A stretch of DNA of 64,000 nucleotides, from assembly GCF_016757215.1 (NCBI RefSeq), contig NZ_JAESIY010000008.1:248001-312000 (forward strand), in the 5' to 3' direction. Position numbers and translations under genes: made by a program. Source of the DNA: Fulvivirga sediminis. Its GTDB lineage: Bacteria > Bacteroidota > Bacteroidia > Cytophagales > Cyclobacteriaceae. This document shows positions 1 through 12,300 of this stretch, piece after piece. Below the pieces are notes generated by a model. The model ran no database searches. It was not told the origin of the DNA and worked only from the letters and a program-made list of their open reading frames with translations. Numbering within the stretch: the first letter of the stretch is position 1; each line of letters opens with the position of its first letter.

Positions 1-1
1 G

Positions 2-610
2 TCAAAATTTTAGTTTTAATGATAGCCCTGCATTGTAACCAAAATATTGTGAATTTTCAAATGAGGGCTCCAAAGATACTTTTAGTTGAGGGTTTAAATC
101 AAATTCTTTGAGGTGAGCATCAATATGTGCATCTGCAATCTGTAGTAAATATAATACACCAGTCATGATAATATAGAAATCACGCTCTCTTCTGGTTTTA
201 TCGATATTGCTTCTGATGTTGGTTTCACTACCATAGGTAGAGATGTAATTAGTATCATTTAATACTTTAAAAAGCTCTACTTTTTGATCCTGATATAAAC
301 CATTGTAATAATGTGCAGCATAGCCAAGCGCTATGAAGCCCCCATATACAAAGGGAAGCTTCCAGTACTTCTTATTGTAAATTTGCCCGGCTCCGGGAAG
401 CACAGCAGCATATAAAGATGCTTTTCTGGGCACAAACTTATCTGCGTAGGTGTCTATTTCCTCAATTTGAGTGTTGTTATTACCTACTATGATATCCTGC
501 TGTTTATCATTTCTAGTAGTATCTTGTGAGGCAGAAGGAGGTGTTATTTGTGCCTTACAGGTTACACCCAAAAAAACAAGTAGAGCTGTGCTTAGAAAGA
601 AATTCTTCAT
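2..610 (-). CDS. DUF5683 family protein
   Basis: Complete 202-residue protein with its stop at the window edge. It starts with a signal peptide (MKNFFLSTALLVFLGVTCKA, cleavage near CKAQ). A hydrophobic glycine-rich stretch around residues 60-100 contains PGAGQIYNKKYWKLPFVYGG, which matches the DUF5683 domain often found beside parB in Bacteroidota. The function of the family is unknown; it is probably a periplasmic or membrane-associated protein. The gene begins directly after the parB stop with no gap, so it is almost certainly the third gene of a parA-parB-DUF5683 operon. The assignment rests on the motif and the gene order. Confidence 0.8.
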   Translation of the reverse strand: MKNFFLSTALLVFLGVTCKAQITPPSASQDTTRNDKQQDIIVGNNNTQIEEIDTYADKFVPRKASLYAAVLPGAGQIYNKKYWKLPFVYGGFIALGYAAHYYNGLYQDQKVELFKVLNDTNYISTYGSETNIRSNIDKTRRERDFYIIMTGVLYLLQIADAHIDAHLKEFDLNPQLKVSLEPSFENSQYFGYNAGLSLKLKF

Positions 611-1513
611 TTATACTTCTAAAATATCCAGAATACGGTTCAGATCATCTACGGATACGAAAGGTATTTTTATTTCTCCCTTATTACCGTCTGATTTAAC
701 CTTTACTCTGGTGCCAAAATGTGAAGTTAATTTTGATTGAAGTTGAACAATTTCCCTGCCATTTTCAGGCTCTTCCTTAGCTTCCTTAGTTTTTGTTTTG
801 CCTGATAGCGACTGCCTTACCAGTTCTTCAACTTTTCTTACCGAAAGGTCTTCATTGATTATTTTTTTGAAGATATCTAACTGTAAGTCTACGTTTTCGA
901 TAGTGATAAGCGCTCTGGCGTGGCCCATAGATATTCTTTTATCTCTAAGAGCAGCCTGAATATCTGGCGGCAGCTTAAGAAGACGCAAATAGTTATTTAC
1001 AGTGGTTCTGTTTTTACCTACTCTGTCTCCTAGTTGCTCCTGTTTTAATTCGCATTCTGTAAGTAGCCTCTGGTAACTCAAAGCAATTTCTATGGCATTG
1101 AGGTTTTCTCTCTGAATGTTTTCTATCAGAGCCATTTCCAGCATCTGCTGATCATCGGCCGTTCTTACATAAGCTGGTATTTTTCCCAGGCCAGCTAGTT
1201 TGGAGGCCTGAAATCTTCTTTCTCCACTGATAAGCTGATACTTATCAGTGGATAGTTTTCTTACCGTAATGGGTTGAATAATACCTTGAACTTTTATTGA
1301 TTCAGAAAGCTCTTCAAGGGCTGTCTGATCAAAATGTGTTCTTGGCTGAAATGGGTTGGTTTCTATAAAATCAATATTGATCTCATTGATCGACCCTACA
1401 CTTGAGGGGCTATCAAAAGATGTTTCTTTACCCTCTCTGGCCGGAGAATCTTCTAATAATGCTCCTAGCCCTCTACCTAATCCGTTTCTTTTTTTCATTG
1501 GTTTTTTTGCCAT
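611..1513 (-). CDS. parB: Chromosome-partitioning protein ParB
   Basis: 300-residue ParB/Spo0J family protein that binds parS sites near the origin and acts with ParA in chromosome segregation. The basic N-terminus (KKRNGLGRGLGALLED) is typical and is thought to stimulate the ParA ATPase. The ParB/sulfiredoxin-like CTP-binding domain follows (NPFQPRTHFD near residue 53, SGERRFQASKLAGL near 96-109), then a helix-turn-helix region (LGDRVGKNRTTVNNYLRLL near 160-179) and a C-terminal dimerisation part. It lies 16 bases downstream of parA, in the same operon. No full parS palindrome was noticed in the window, so distance to the origin cannot be judged. Confidence 0.96.
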   Translation of the reverse strand: MAKKPMKKRNGLGRGLGALLEDSPAREGKETSFDSPSSVGSINEINIDFIETNPFQPRTHFDQTALEELSESIKVQGIIQPITVRKLSTDKYQLISGERRFQASKLAGLGKIPAYVRTADDQQMLEMALIENIQRENLNAIEIALSYQRLLTECELKQEQLGDRVGKNRTTVNNYLRLLKLPPDIQAALRDKRISMGHARALITIENVDLQLDIFKKIINEDLSVRKVEELVRQSLSGKTKTKEAKEEPENGREIVQLQSKLTSHFGTRVKVKSDGNKGEIKIPFVSVDDLNRILDILEV

Positions 1514-1529
1514 ACCCGGTTCCTTATTT

Positions 1530-2300
1530 TTAGATCACGCCATTTTTACTCAGGATCTCCTTAGCAAGATTGAGGTAGCTGATAGCTCCTTTACTTTCTG
1601 CATCGTGCGCTATGGCAGGCACACCGAAGCTAGGGGATTCACTAAGTTTGATGTTTCTTGGTATTATGGTATCAAACACAATTTTTTTGAAATGAGTTTT
1701 CACTTCTTCCACTACCTGGTTAGATAATCTTAATCTCACATCATACATAGTAAGAAGGATGCCTTCAATTTCTAAATCAGGGTTAAGCCTGGTTTGAATG
1801 ATTTTGATGGTATTGAGAAGTTTACCGAGTCCTTCAAGAGCGAAATATTCACACTGTACAGGTATAATAACAGAGTTGGAAGCCGTGAGGGCGTTAATAG
1901 TGATGAGCCCCAAAGAAGGAGAGCAATCTATGATAATGAAATCGTATTCTTCTTTCACCTCTTTAAGAGCATCTTTCATACGCTCTTCTCGTCTGTCTAT
2001 GCTTACCATTTCCACTTCTGCACCTACCAGGTCGATGTGTGACGGTAAGATGTCAAGATATTTAAGCTCAGTCTCGCAGATGGCTTCTTTTACATCGATA
2101 TTGTCAACCATGCACTCGTAAATACTTACTTCTACATCTTTAGGATTTAAGCCTACCCCTGAGGTAGAGTTGGCCTGCGGATCTGCATCAATTACAAGGG
2201 TTTTGTACTCTAATGCAGCTAAACTAGCAGCAAGATTTATAGCAGAAGTGGTTTTTCCTACTCCACCTTTTTGGTTTGCAATGGCAATTACTTTACTCAT
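1530..2300 (-). CDS. parA: Chromosome-partitioning ATPase ParA
   Basis: 256-residue ParA/Soj-type P-loop ATPase of the short chromosomal class, without the N-terminal helix-turn-helix of plasmid ParA proteins. The deviant Walker A motif KGGVGKTT lies at residues 11-18, followed by [11 protein letters not shown] near 39-49 and the Walker B segment [12 protein letters not shown] near 120. It forms nucleoid-bound ATP dimers that are released by ParB. It is the first gene of the operon parA-parB-DUF5683 and is transcribed away from the 284-base gap shared with yidC. Family and start codon are clear. Confidence 0.97.
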   Translation of the reverse strand: MSKVIAIANQKGGVGKTTSAINLAASLAALEYKTLVIDADPQANSTSGVGLNPKDVEVSIYECMVDNIDVKEAICETELKYLDILPSHIDLVGAEVEMVSIDRREERMKDALKEVKEEYDFIIIDCSPSLGLITINALTASNSVIIPVQCEYFALEGLGKLLNTIKIIQTRLNPDLEIEGILLTMYDVRLRLSNQVVEEVKTHFKKIVFDTIIPRNIKLSESPSFGVPAIAHDAESKGAISYLNLAKEILSKNGVI

Positions 2301-2532
2301 TAATAGCTTCTAAATTAAAAAATTTAACCAATCTATGATCGTTTAGCCAGGTCAGCTTGCTAAATATGCTACTGACGAATCCTAAACGGAATGAGGTTAA
2401 TTGCTATATATAATGATGTAAACTATATAGTAATTAACTTGTACATTCAGCTTCTGACTTAGACGTAATCAGGAGTACAAAGATATAAGTTTAATTGAAT
2501 TATGTAAGTCCAAGTTCATTCGTCTGAAAAAG

Positions 2533-2565
2533 AAATAAAAAAAGGCTCTTGATTATAAGAGCCTT
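2533..2565 (-). terminator. Intrinsic terminator of yidC
   Basis: A perfect inverted repeat AAGGCTCTT / AAGAGCCTT with a six-base loop (2542-2565). On the minus strand it is followed by a run of T with one A (complement of 2533-2541). It starts 20 bases after the yidC stop, so it ends the pyrG-yidC transcript. The rest of the gap up to parA (2301-2532) is AT-rich and shows nothing else I can name. Confidence 0.85.
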
Positions 2566-2584
2566 AATGTATTTTTGAAAATTT

Positions 2585-4405
2585 TTATTTTTTCTTTTTT
2601 GGTTTCTGTTGCTGCTGTTGGCTGGCTTTCATGGCTTCTTCCAGTCTTAGCTTAAACTTAGATTTTTTCTTATTGGAATTACGTTTTTTGTTCTCATCCA
2701 TAATGACTCTGATCTTATCTTCGTCCACAAATTTTCTGATAATGGCCTGTTGGGCGAATGTTACCAGGTTAGATACAAAGTAATAAAAACTTAATGCTGC
2801 AGGATAAGAGTTAAGCACAAATAAGAAAATAATAGGCATGAAATAAGAAACTGATTTCATAGGCCCTTGTACTGAGCTTACTTGCTGATTAGACCATGTG
2901 TAAAGTATAGTAGACATAGTCATTAATAATACAAATAAACTTACATGATCACCATAAAAAGGTATTTCGAATGGTAGGTGAAAGATGCTGTCATAAGTCG
3001 ACAAATCTTCTGCCCATAAGAAGCTTTTTCCTCTTAACTCAATAGACTGAGGGAAGAAGGTGAACATGGCGAACAAGATAGGCATTTGAAGCAGCATAGG
3101 GATACAGCCACTTAGAGGGCTTACACCTACTTTAGAATAAAGCTTCATTTGCTCTTGCTGAGCTTTGGTCATATCATCTCCATGCTTCTCTTTTATCTCA
3201 TCAAGCTCAGGCTTTAGTACTTTCATTTTAGCCATAGAAAGGTATGACTTATAAGAAAGAGGAGATAATACCAGCTTAATGAGTAATACCATTATGATAA
3301 TGATGATACCATAATTGCTGATGAAACTACTTAATAGATCGAATAGAGGGATAATTACAAACCTATTGATCCACTTCATAGGAGGCCAGCCTAAATATAG
3401 GTTGCTCTCAAAGTCAGGAGTTATATCCTTTAAAATATGGAAGTCATTAGGCCCAAAGTAATAAGAAAAATTACCTTTTCCACTTTCCAAATCAGCTATC
3501 GGAATGGTAGTAGTTACCGTAGCATTTTTGACTTTTGAAGTATCTTGCTCAGTATATGAAGTTTGTAATTTGGCCGTACTAAAGTTGTTTTCAGCAATTA
3601 GTCCTGAGACAAAGAATCGTTGCTTAATAGCGATCCATTTTACTGGTTCTTGCAATTCTTCAGTCTGAGTGCCACTGCTGGTTGCGCTTAAGCCATCAAA
3701 ATCTTCACTACCCAAGTAGTAGTTGATGGTAGTGTTGGTTCTACTCAGTTTTAAGTCTTTCTCTTGCGTTTTTAGGTCGTCATTCCAAATATAAGTAAGC
3801 TGACCATTTTGCTGTGAAAGGCCTTTTAACTCCAATTGATATTTAACCTGGTACGAGTCCGGCCCCAACGAGTATATATGCTTCATTGATTTTCCGCCAG
3901 CTAGATTTAAACTGTAAGTAATTACAGTGGTATCTCCGTTAGAGCTAGTGGAAGGAGTGTAATATAATTTATTTAAATTAATATTTCTTCCGTTATCATT
4001 ATATAATAGAGAAAAGTTATTACTTTCTTCATCTAACAGTATAAGAGGCTTATGGTAGTAGGTCTCAAAGTTTTTGAGCTCTACTTGAGATATTTTACCC
4101 CCTTGGCTTGATAAGTCTACCTTGATGTTTTCATTTTCAAGAGTGAATGTCTTATCAGATCCCGTAGCTCCGGCAGCAAATACTCCGTATTGCTGCTGGT
4201 ATTTGAGGTTAGTTAAAGAATCACTTTCTTCTATAGTTGAAACGGTATCACTTTCTACTTCTTCATTTTCAGCAGGTCCTTTTACTACTAACGAGTCACT
4301 CGGAAATTGCTCATTGCTAGGTTTTGGCTCCGGGGCGAAAAAATAAAAATAGCCCATTAGCAATAAGGCAATTAATATCAAACCTGTTGCTTGATTTCTA
4401 TCCAT
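2585..4405 (-). CDS. yidC: Membrane protein insertase YidC
   Basis: 606-residue Oxa1/YidC/Alb3 insertase that inserts and folds inner-membrane proteins with or without SecYEG. The N-terminal membrane segment (TGLILIALLLMGYFYFF, residues ~7-23) precedes a large periplasmic beta domain (~80-340). The conserved insertase core with about five membrane helices follows (~345-560); it includes the cytosolic loop SMAKMKVLKPELDEIKEKHG and MLLQMPILFAMFTFFP. The C-terminal tail is very basic (KPKKKK), which is common in YidC and may contact ribosomes. The gene is 14 bases downstream of pyrG and probably cotranscribed. Length is normal for two-domain YidC of Gram-negative bacteria. Confidence 0.97.
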   Translation of the reverse strand: MDRNQATGLILIALLLMGYFYFFAPEPKPSNEQFPSDSLVVKGPAENEEVESDTVSTIEESDSLTNLKYQQQYGVFAAGATGSDKTFTLENENIKVDLSSQGGKISQVELKNFETYYHKPLILLDEESNNFSLLYNDNGRNINLNKLYYTPSTSSNGDTTVITYSLNLAGGKSMKHIYSLGPDSYQVKYQLELKGLSQQNGQLTYIWNDDLKTQEKDLKLSRTNTTINYYLGSEDFDGLSATSSGTQTEELQEPVKWIAIKQRFFVSGLIAENNFSTAKLQTSYTEQDTSKVKNATVTTTIPIADLESGKGNFSYYFGPNDFHILKDITPDFESNLYLGWPPMKWINRFVIIPLFDLLSSFISNYGIIIIIMVLLIKLVLSPLSYKSYLSMAKMKVLKPELDEIKEKHGDDMTKAQQEQMKLYSKVGVSPLSGCIPMLLQMPILFAMFTFFPQSIELRGKSFLWAEDLSTYDSIFHLPFEIPFYGDHVSLFVLLMTMSTILYTWSNQQVSSVQGPMKSVSYFMPIIFLFVLNSYPAALSFYYFVSNLVTFAQQAIIRKFVDEDKIRVIMDENKKRNSNKKKSKFKLRLEEAMKASQQQQQKPKKKK

Positions 4406-4419
4406 TTTTTACTTTAGAA

Positions 4420-6048
4420 TTAATTTTTCGAATTTTTTGCTTTTTTATGCTCTAATGCAGCAGCTACAAACTTAACAAATAATGGGTGAGGATTAAGTAC
4501 TGTACTCTTTAATTCAGGGTGATACTGAACTCCAACAAACCATTGATGGTCCTTTAGCTCTACAACCTCTACCAGTCCAGTGTCTGGGTTAATGCCTGTA
4601 GCTTGTAATCCGGCTTTCTCAATCTGCTCTAGGTATTTGTTGTTAAACTCGTATCTATGACGATGACGCTCAGAGATTTTTGTTTTTCCATATACGCTAT
4701 TTGCTTTGCTGCCTTTTTTAAGGTCGCAAGGATAAGCACCTAATCTCATAGTACCACCCATGTCAACTACTTTCTTTTGTTCCTCCATTAAGTCAATAAC
4801 AGGGTGCTTGGTCTTTTCATTGAGCTCAGTAGACGATGCATCTTCTAGTTTAAGTACATTTCTGGCGAATTCAATTACTGCACATTGCATACCTAAGCAG
4901 ATGCCAAAGAAAGGAACATTATTTTCTCTAAGATATTTGACAGTTTCTATTTTCCCTTCCATACCTCTTTCTCCAAAACCGGGAGCTACCAGTACACCAT
5001 CTAATTTTGAAAGGACCTCATCACCATTTTCTGCTGTAATGGTTTCTGACGAAATATATTGTAAGTCTATACGGCATTCGTTTTGAGCACCAGCATGAAC
5101 GAAGGCCTCTACAATTGATTTGTAAGCATCAGGTAACTCCACATATTTTCCAACCAAACCTATTTTAACCTCATCAGTTGGGTTTTTTAGCTTGCCTAAA
5201 AACTCCTTCCACATATCCAGGTTGGGTTCTGTTTTATTAGGCATTTTTAATTTTGCAAGTACACGTTCTGCTAGTTTTTCTTTACGCATATGCAAAGGCA
5301 CATCATAAATGGTTTCTGCATCTTGAGATTCGATAACAGAATTGATATGAACGTTGCAAAATAGAGCCAGTTTTTTCCTTATTTCTACTGGTATTCTTCT
5401 CTCAGAGCGGCAAACAAGTATATCTGGCTGAATACCGGCTTCAAGAAGCTGCTTTACAGAATGCTGAGTAGGCTTGGTTTTTAATTCTTTGGCCGCACTC
5501 AAATAAGGAATAAGGGTTAAGTGTATTACTAAGAAGTTATTGGTGCCTACATCCCATTTTACCTGGCGAACGGCTTCAATAAATGGTAGTGACTCAATAT
5601 CTCCTACACAACCGCCTATTTCCGTTATTACAAAATCATAATCACCACTTTCACCTAAAAGGTATATGTTTCTTTTGATCTCATCAGTAATATGAGGTAC
5701 TACCTGTACTGTTTTTCCCAGATATTCACCTTTTCTCTCCTTAGTGATTACGTTGTTATAAATACGTCCCGTAGTAATGTTGTTAGCTTGAGACGTAGGA
5801 GTATTTAAAAATCTTTCATAATGGCCAAGGTCAAGATCAGTTTCGGCACCATCATCAGTAACGTAGCACTCTCCATGTTCATATGGATTTAACGTTCCTG
5901 GATCAATATTAATATATGGGTCAAATTTTTGAATAGTTACTTTGAAGCCTCTGGCTTGTAATAACTTTCCTAGTGAAGCTGAAATGATTCCTTTTCCTAA
6001 AGAAGATGTTACCCCGCCGGTAACGAAAATGTACTTTGCTGTGGCCAT
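4420..6048 (-). CDS. pyrG: CTP synthase
   Basis: 542 residues from the ATG at 6048. An in-frame TTG at 6069 would add seven residues, but [20 protein letters not shown] is the usual family N-terminus. The enzyme aminates UTP to CTP with ATP and glutamine. The synthetase domain (about 1-270) has the P-loop [10 protein letters not shown] and the [13 protein letters not shown] segment. The class I glutamine amidotransferase domain (about 300-540) has Cys384 in GICLGMQ and the His/Glu pair in [11 protein letters not shown]. The enzyme is cytosolic, belongs to pyrimidine metabolism and lies just upstream of yidC. All key motifs are intact. Confidence 0.97.
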   Translation of the reverse strand: MATAKYIFVTGGVTSSLGKGIISASLGKLLQARGFKVTIQKFDPYINIDPGTLNPYEHGECYVTDDGAETDLDLGHYERFLNTPTSQANNITTGRIYNNVITKERKGEYLGKTVQVVPHITDEIKRNIYLLGESGDYDFVITEIGGCVGDIESLPFIEAVRQVKWDVGTNNFLVIHLTLIPYLSAAKELKTKPTQHSVKQLLEAGIQPDILVCRSERRIPVEIRKKLALFCNVHINSVIESQDAETIYDVPLHMRKEKLAERVLAKLKMPNKTEPNLDMWKEFLGKLKNPTDEVKIGLVGKYVELPDAYKSIVEAFVHAGAQNECRIDLQYISSETITAENGDEVLSKLDGVLVAPGFGERGMEGKIETVKYLRENNVPFFGICLGMQCAVIEFARNVLKLEDASSTELNEKTKHPVIDLMEEQKKVVDMGGTMRLGAYPCDLKKGSKANSVYGKTKISERHRHRYEFNNKYLEQIEKAGLQATGINPDTGLVEVVELKDHQWFVGVQYHPELKSTVLNPHPLFVKFVAAALEHKKAKNSKN

Positions 6049-6329
6049 AAGTTGGGTTAAATGTTTCAATAAAACTTATGGGATACAAAGGTATAGTAAT
6101 CAGGTGAATTAGATACTAATACAAAAATAAAATTTCATGTAAAACTTACCCAAGGCCTCTGAGACGTATGTATAAGTAAATGCATTTAGTCCTTCTTATT
6201 GATGTTTTTTATAAAAATATTTTAAGGTTGGATTGAAATTATTCTCGAAATATCTGATCTCGAGAAACGCATAAAAATTGAATAATGTTTATTTCAATAG
6301 AGTATAACTTACTTTAACGTAATACCTTG

Positions 6330-9300
6330 ATGTTTATTTCTTTGAAACGCAGATTATTTTTTAGCTCTAATATTTTTCTGTTATTTTTTTTATTTATTGG
6401 ATGCGTATCTGCTTTTGGGCAGAGTGCTAACTGTTCACAAAGCGCTAGTTTTGGAGTGCTCACCTCAACCAGTCTTAACTGTGGGGGAGATGAAGTGATC
6501 AGAACGGTTGTAGCCTCCAGCTCTAGCTGGTCAAATGCTGATTTAATTCAGGTAAATGTGAACTGGGCAGACGGTACTACGGAAGTTTTAGATCTGACCT
6601 ACATAGGGGCAGTAGGAGAGTGGAGAGTTCAGATGAGGCATACTTATCTTGATAACGGCCCCACATGTAGCTATGAGGCATCTGCTCAGCTAATGATCAA
6701 CGGAGCTTCTTGTACCGGTGCGGATTTGAATCAGGATTTTCTTGTTATAGTATATGATGAGCTGGACAATCCCAATGTTGGAGAGCAGGTTATGCGTCAT
6801 GATCCATCTTCAGCTGGAAATGAGCAGGGAGACGAGATTCATATTTGTGAGGGAGAAACTAGTCCTATTAGAGCAAGAGATGAAAGTGAATTTAACTGTA
6901 CCCAACCTGATTTAGTTGATGCTTCAACAGGTACAGATGCGCGTAATAGAGAAGAGCGCTGGGTGCAATATGTTTATGGAACCAGCTCCAGTATTACAGG
7001 TAATGTAACTATTGGCGGTGTAGAAGTGACGTCCTTACCTTATTATGGCCCTGTAGTGTTTATAGGAGATAATACACCTAACCCAGATAATGAGCTTACG
7101 TTGGATATTCAACTACCAGAAACTGCTCTAACAGGTGAAATATTTGAAGTGGAGCTAAGAAGCTGGAATGTTTGTAATCCTTATGATAATAATACGTCTG
7201 ATGGAGACTATTTAAATCCAGTAGCAGGAAGTTTTGATCCCTCTGTTAATCCTAATTTCGGAAGTTTCCCTAATGGAAGTGAAGATCCTGTAACTACTAA
7301 CAAAATTATCAGGGTAGTAGATAAGCCTTTACCACTTACTCCTATTGATAAAGTCATTTGTGAAGGAGAGACAGTGCCTAACTTCGAAGTATCGGTACCT
7401 CAACCAAGTTTATATATTAACTGGTTTGATGCTGACCCCAGAGCAGGAGGTAATTATATTACTAACTACTGGAACAATTCAAATACATTGCCTCCTAACT
7501 TATATCCAGGAGGAATAAACACCAATGTGCCTGGCATTTACAGTGTATGGGTAACTTATAATGCTGCTGCGGGCTTGCAGTGTGAAAGTGATCCTGTTCA
7601 GGTATTTATAGAAATCAAGGAAGATTTAGATCAACCAGGTGTTATTACCCCTGATGATCCTGTTTGTAGAGATGATCAGGATGTGGTTTTCAGTGTTTCA
7701 GACCCTGCAGGAGTGGGCGTGAAGTACGTATGGTTTGTTAGCGGCACAGGTATTACCATAGATGGATCTAATGAAGGCAGCTCTGTAGTGGTAGACTTTA
7801 ACGTTCCTGGGAATTTTACCTCTACTACTCGAGAAATATCGGTAGTTAGACAATATGTAATGAATCCTGCTTGTGAATCTGATGTAAGAACTTTAACTAT
7901 CCCGATTTCAGGAGGTCCCACTGCTGGAGTATCAGGAGGAGGTGCAGTTTGTGCCGGTCTTCCTGCAGATGATATCGTTTTTACTTTTAATAGTGATTTC
8001 CCTGCTGATTTCGATTTTATAATTGAAGTGTATGAAAATGGTGCTTCAACTCCGTCTGCTTATATAACCGAAAGTAATTATACAAGTAATACTTATGTCA
8101 TCCCTGACCCAGCGCCTAGCGTAGAGACAGAGTACAGGTTGGTAATGTTATCTGATGCGGCAGGTTGTGATGAGTCTTTAAATATATCTAACACCATAAC
8201 TATAGGAGGTACACCCCCTACAGTAAGTGAAGTTAGATTAATAGGTGGCCCAGTTTGTGATGATGGTGCTAGTACTTCAACGGCCTATATTGAAATTGAA
8301 GTTATCGACCATTCTGTTAAAAGTTATGAGATTCGGTATAGAATTGATGGGGGCTCTATTATAAGAGCTACGCTTAATTCAAATGCTAGTGGTATAATGA
8401 GGTTAGTGCCTGATTTTATCAATGAATTAGGAAGTGCAACTGGTAGTTATGTTTATGAAATACTTTCAATAAAGGAATCTGCTTCAGGTTGTATTACAGA
8501 TGTTAATGAAACAGAAACAATAGTTATCAATCCTCGCCCTGATGCAGGCACAGGTGGCGATGATGTCATCGCTTGCCAGACGGATATTTTTAGTGCCGCT
8601 ATACAAGTAGATGCTCCTGGAGCAGGGCTTACTGTAGATTGGTATGCAGGAGATACTCCTAGTACAAGTATCTTGCTTAGTGGAAATCACGTATTCACAC
8701 CTGGAGCAGCAGGAACCTATTATGCAGAAGTAAGGAATACAACCACTGGCTGTGTAAGTGCAGATAGGGTGCCTGTAAAATTGATAATGGATAGAGTGCC
8801 ATCTACTGCTGATGCAGGAGCTACCCCTGCGCCATTCTGTGAAGATTTTTATGATCTTTCCGCTACCGCACCTACTTCAGGTAGTGGTGTTTGGACTTAC
8901 CCGGGCATGCTTTATTCTCAGAGTTTTGCTGGTGTGCCTGATGGAACTACTTCAGGTACAGGTATTTTCGGATGGACATCACAAGCTGATCAGAGTCAGT
9001 TAGTGGATGCTAATGATTACTTTGAAGTTCGTGGAGGAAGGTTTGAAGCCAGAGATATAGACAGTGAAGGCGTCTGGACATCTAGTTCAATAGACATATC
9101 AGGGGTTAGCGATATGGATTTTGAAATTTCACTGGCTCAGTCAGGTACTATGGAATCAACTGGATCAGGAAGAGATTATGTAGGTGTGTATTACCAAATA
9201 GATGGAGGAGCTGAGGTTCTTATTGGAGGTGAGCAATCGGGAAATTTCGGGAGTGTAAATATTTCTGAAACTATTCCTGGTGGCGGTTCTTCATTGGTGA

Positions 9301-12300
9301 TCATAGTACGATTAAGAAATAACTCTGATGATGAGATTATCAGCTTTGATGATATAGTGCTGAAATCAAAAAATAGCTCGGTGGTAATTGATGACGTATA
9401 TGATCCTACCACTAGAATTTCAGGATTACCAGTAGGTACTACCACTGTAACCTGGACAGTAAGTAGCGATTATGGTGTTTGTGCCGCAAGTATTGCGACT
9501 ATTGACTTGGAAAGGTTGCCTCCACCATCTGTTACAGATCCTACCCCTGAGGTTTGTGAAGGAATTTCAGGTTCCGGTATATCAGAAGTAGATCTTACAG
9601 CTTATATAGATGATATAGTAGGTGCTGCTGTTTCATCTGAAAGGCAAGTGAATTTTTATGAAAATAATGCTTTAACTATTTCTATTGGAGACCCTACTGC
9701 TTATGAAGTGAGTAATGGTCAGGTATTATATGTAAATGTTGAAAATACAACCACAGGCTGTACTAATAAAGGCACTGTAACTTTTTCTGTGGTAGGTTTA
9801 CCTGCAGCCAATGATTTTACGGCAGAACTTTGTGAAGATGTGCTTGATGATGGTATAGTAGATGGAGTAGACCTTACTTTATATGAAGGCGATATTATTG
9901 CTCCCGCTGCAGCAGCAGATAGAGTAGTGTCATGGTTCACAGACCCTAGCATGGATCCTGTATATGCCGTTTCTAACCCTTCAAGTGTAGATGGTATTCA
10001 GGATGGAGATACGTTTTATGCACTTGTAGATAATAGCGCGGCAGGTTGTTCTGATATTGCAGAGCTTTCTATTATAGTACATCCGCAGCCTAAAGTGAAT
10101 CCTATACAGGTGTCAGGAAGTACTCCTGATAAAATTACTTTATGTGTTAATGATACAGAGCCTGTGTTTTTTCAGGTCAGTGGTTCTTTAAACCCTAACT
10201 CCACTTACCAATGGACTTTACCTGCATCTGGTGAATTTGTAGTAGAAAGTGGAACTACTCTTAATAACTTCTTTCTTCCTCTAACTTTTCCTAATACTGT
10301 GCCTGCACCAGGGTTGCCTATTAGTATAGTAGAAACCACTGCTAACGGTTGTGAAGGAGAGCCAAACACAATTATGGTTACTGTAGTGAGTATACCAGAT
10401 AAGCCAGTGATTCTTGGAGAAGATGAAGTTTGTGAAGGTCAAGAAAATGTAACTTATAGAATTAGTAGCCCTAATGTTGGTTCTCAATACATATGGAGTG
10501 TGCCAGGAGCATTAGGGTCGATTGTTAGTGGTCAAAACTCTGATGAAATCATAGTTAATATAGGTAGTCAGCCTGGAAATTATCAGGTCACTGTTAGGGA
10601 AATAAGCTCTAATGCCTGCGAGAGCCCAGCGGCAGACCCATTTGATGTAGCGGTTTATGGTCAACCGAATATGACTTCGGGCAATAGTGCAATCCTTTGT
10701 AGTGGCACTTCGGTTGATAGTGAATTAATTTTCACTTCAGATATACCCACAGCAGGTTTTGAATGGCAAGTAATTTCTAAACCAGGACCTGTAGGTGGTA
10801 CGGCAGTAGGAAATACGGGGACTGGAAATATTACTGATGTCTTAACCAATGGTTCTACATCAGTAGTGCAGGTGACGTATGAGGTGACGCCTATCGGTCC
10901 TGCTCCCGGCACATGCCCTGGACCAAGTCAGTTTATATTTGTTTCGGTAGAGCCTGAGCCAGTTTTAAATGTAGCAGGGCCTGGTGTAGTATGTAATGGT
11001 AATAACATTAGTTTACAAATTACAACTCCTATATCTCCTACCAATGCAGCTGATCTTTCTTATGATTACAGAGCAGAAAGCTCTGATGATGCTAACACCG
11101 GAGGAACAGCGTATATATCTGCAACGGACAGACCTTATAATACTACACTTAATGGCACTTTGATCAATAACAGTGATGAGGACATTACGGTAACCTTTTT
11201 CTTTACTCCTAAATTTGACGGATGTGCTTCCGGTGATGAAGTTGAGAAGATGGTAATAGTGGAGCCTTCTCCTAAAATTGAGATGGTTAACAATAGTCCT
11301 AGAATTTGTAATGGAGAAACCATAGATATAGATATAATAAGTCCTACCGTTCCAAGTGTACCAGGTGATTTATATTTTAATTACACAACACTTTCTTCCG
11401 ATCTAGGAGCAACAGGAGGTTCTGCATTTGTAGGATCGCCGACAGTGAGGAATTTTCCTACTACTTTAAACGGTACGCTCACTAACAGTGGAGATCGTTA
11501 TATTACTGTTGAGTTTGAGGCACAGGCTCATTTAGATGGTTGTGGAACTTCAATAGTGTCTACAGAATCAGTAATAGTAGAGCCGACACCAAAAGCTACG
11601 TTAAATAACAGAGCTCCAAATATTTGTAGTGGAGAAAATATCAATATTGACGTTACTTCACCTACCACTGTTAGTCCTGGTAGCGTTTTAACCTATGATT
11701 ATACTGCGGTTAGTTCAAATGGAACTGTTACCCATGGCAGTGCCATGGTAGGAGGTACCAATTCACCTTTTGGTACTAGTTTAACTGGAGATATAATAAA
11801 CAATGGAAATAGTAGCATTACGGTGACTTTTACAATTACTCCTTATGTAAATGGATGTGTAAAAGGCTCTGACGTTACCACTACTGTGGTGGTAGAGCCA
11901 GCCCCAGTGGCTTTGTTGGCTAATAACAACAAGATAATTTGTAGTGGAGGTTCTGTGAATATTAATGTGTCTTCAACTACTAATATTAATGACCCTTCCA
12001 AGTTAAGGTATAGCTATATTGTGAATGCTCCTGTAGGAATTGGAGGTACGGCACTAGCCTCAGGTAATGGTAACTTCCCAGGAAATATTTCAGGTACATT
12101 AACTAATAGTACTGATGAAGCCCTAGATGTGACTTATGTAGTTACACCACAAATAGATGGCTGCACTCCGGGGTTTGATGTAACGGAAACAGTTACAGTA
12201 GAGCCTGTTCCAAAAGCAATTCCTCAGCAAGTGTCGTTAACGGTTTGTGATAATGAATATTTTGAAGTGGATGTACTTAGTCCTACTCAGCCTACAGATA

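Noticed and set aside
611-2584. parS site or replication origin near parAB
   Set aside because: No TGTTTCACGTGAAACA-like palindrome or DnaA-box cluster was noticed.
6049-6069. TTG start seven codons upstream for pyrG
   Set aside because: The ATG at 6048 gives the usual family N-terminus.
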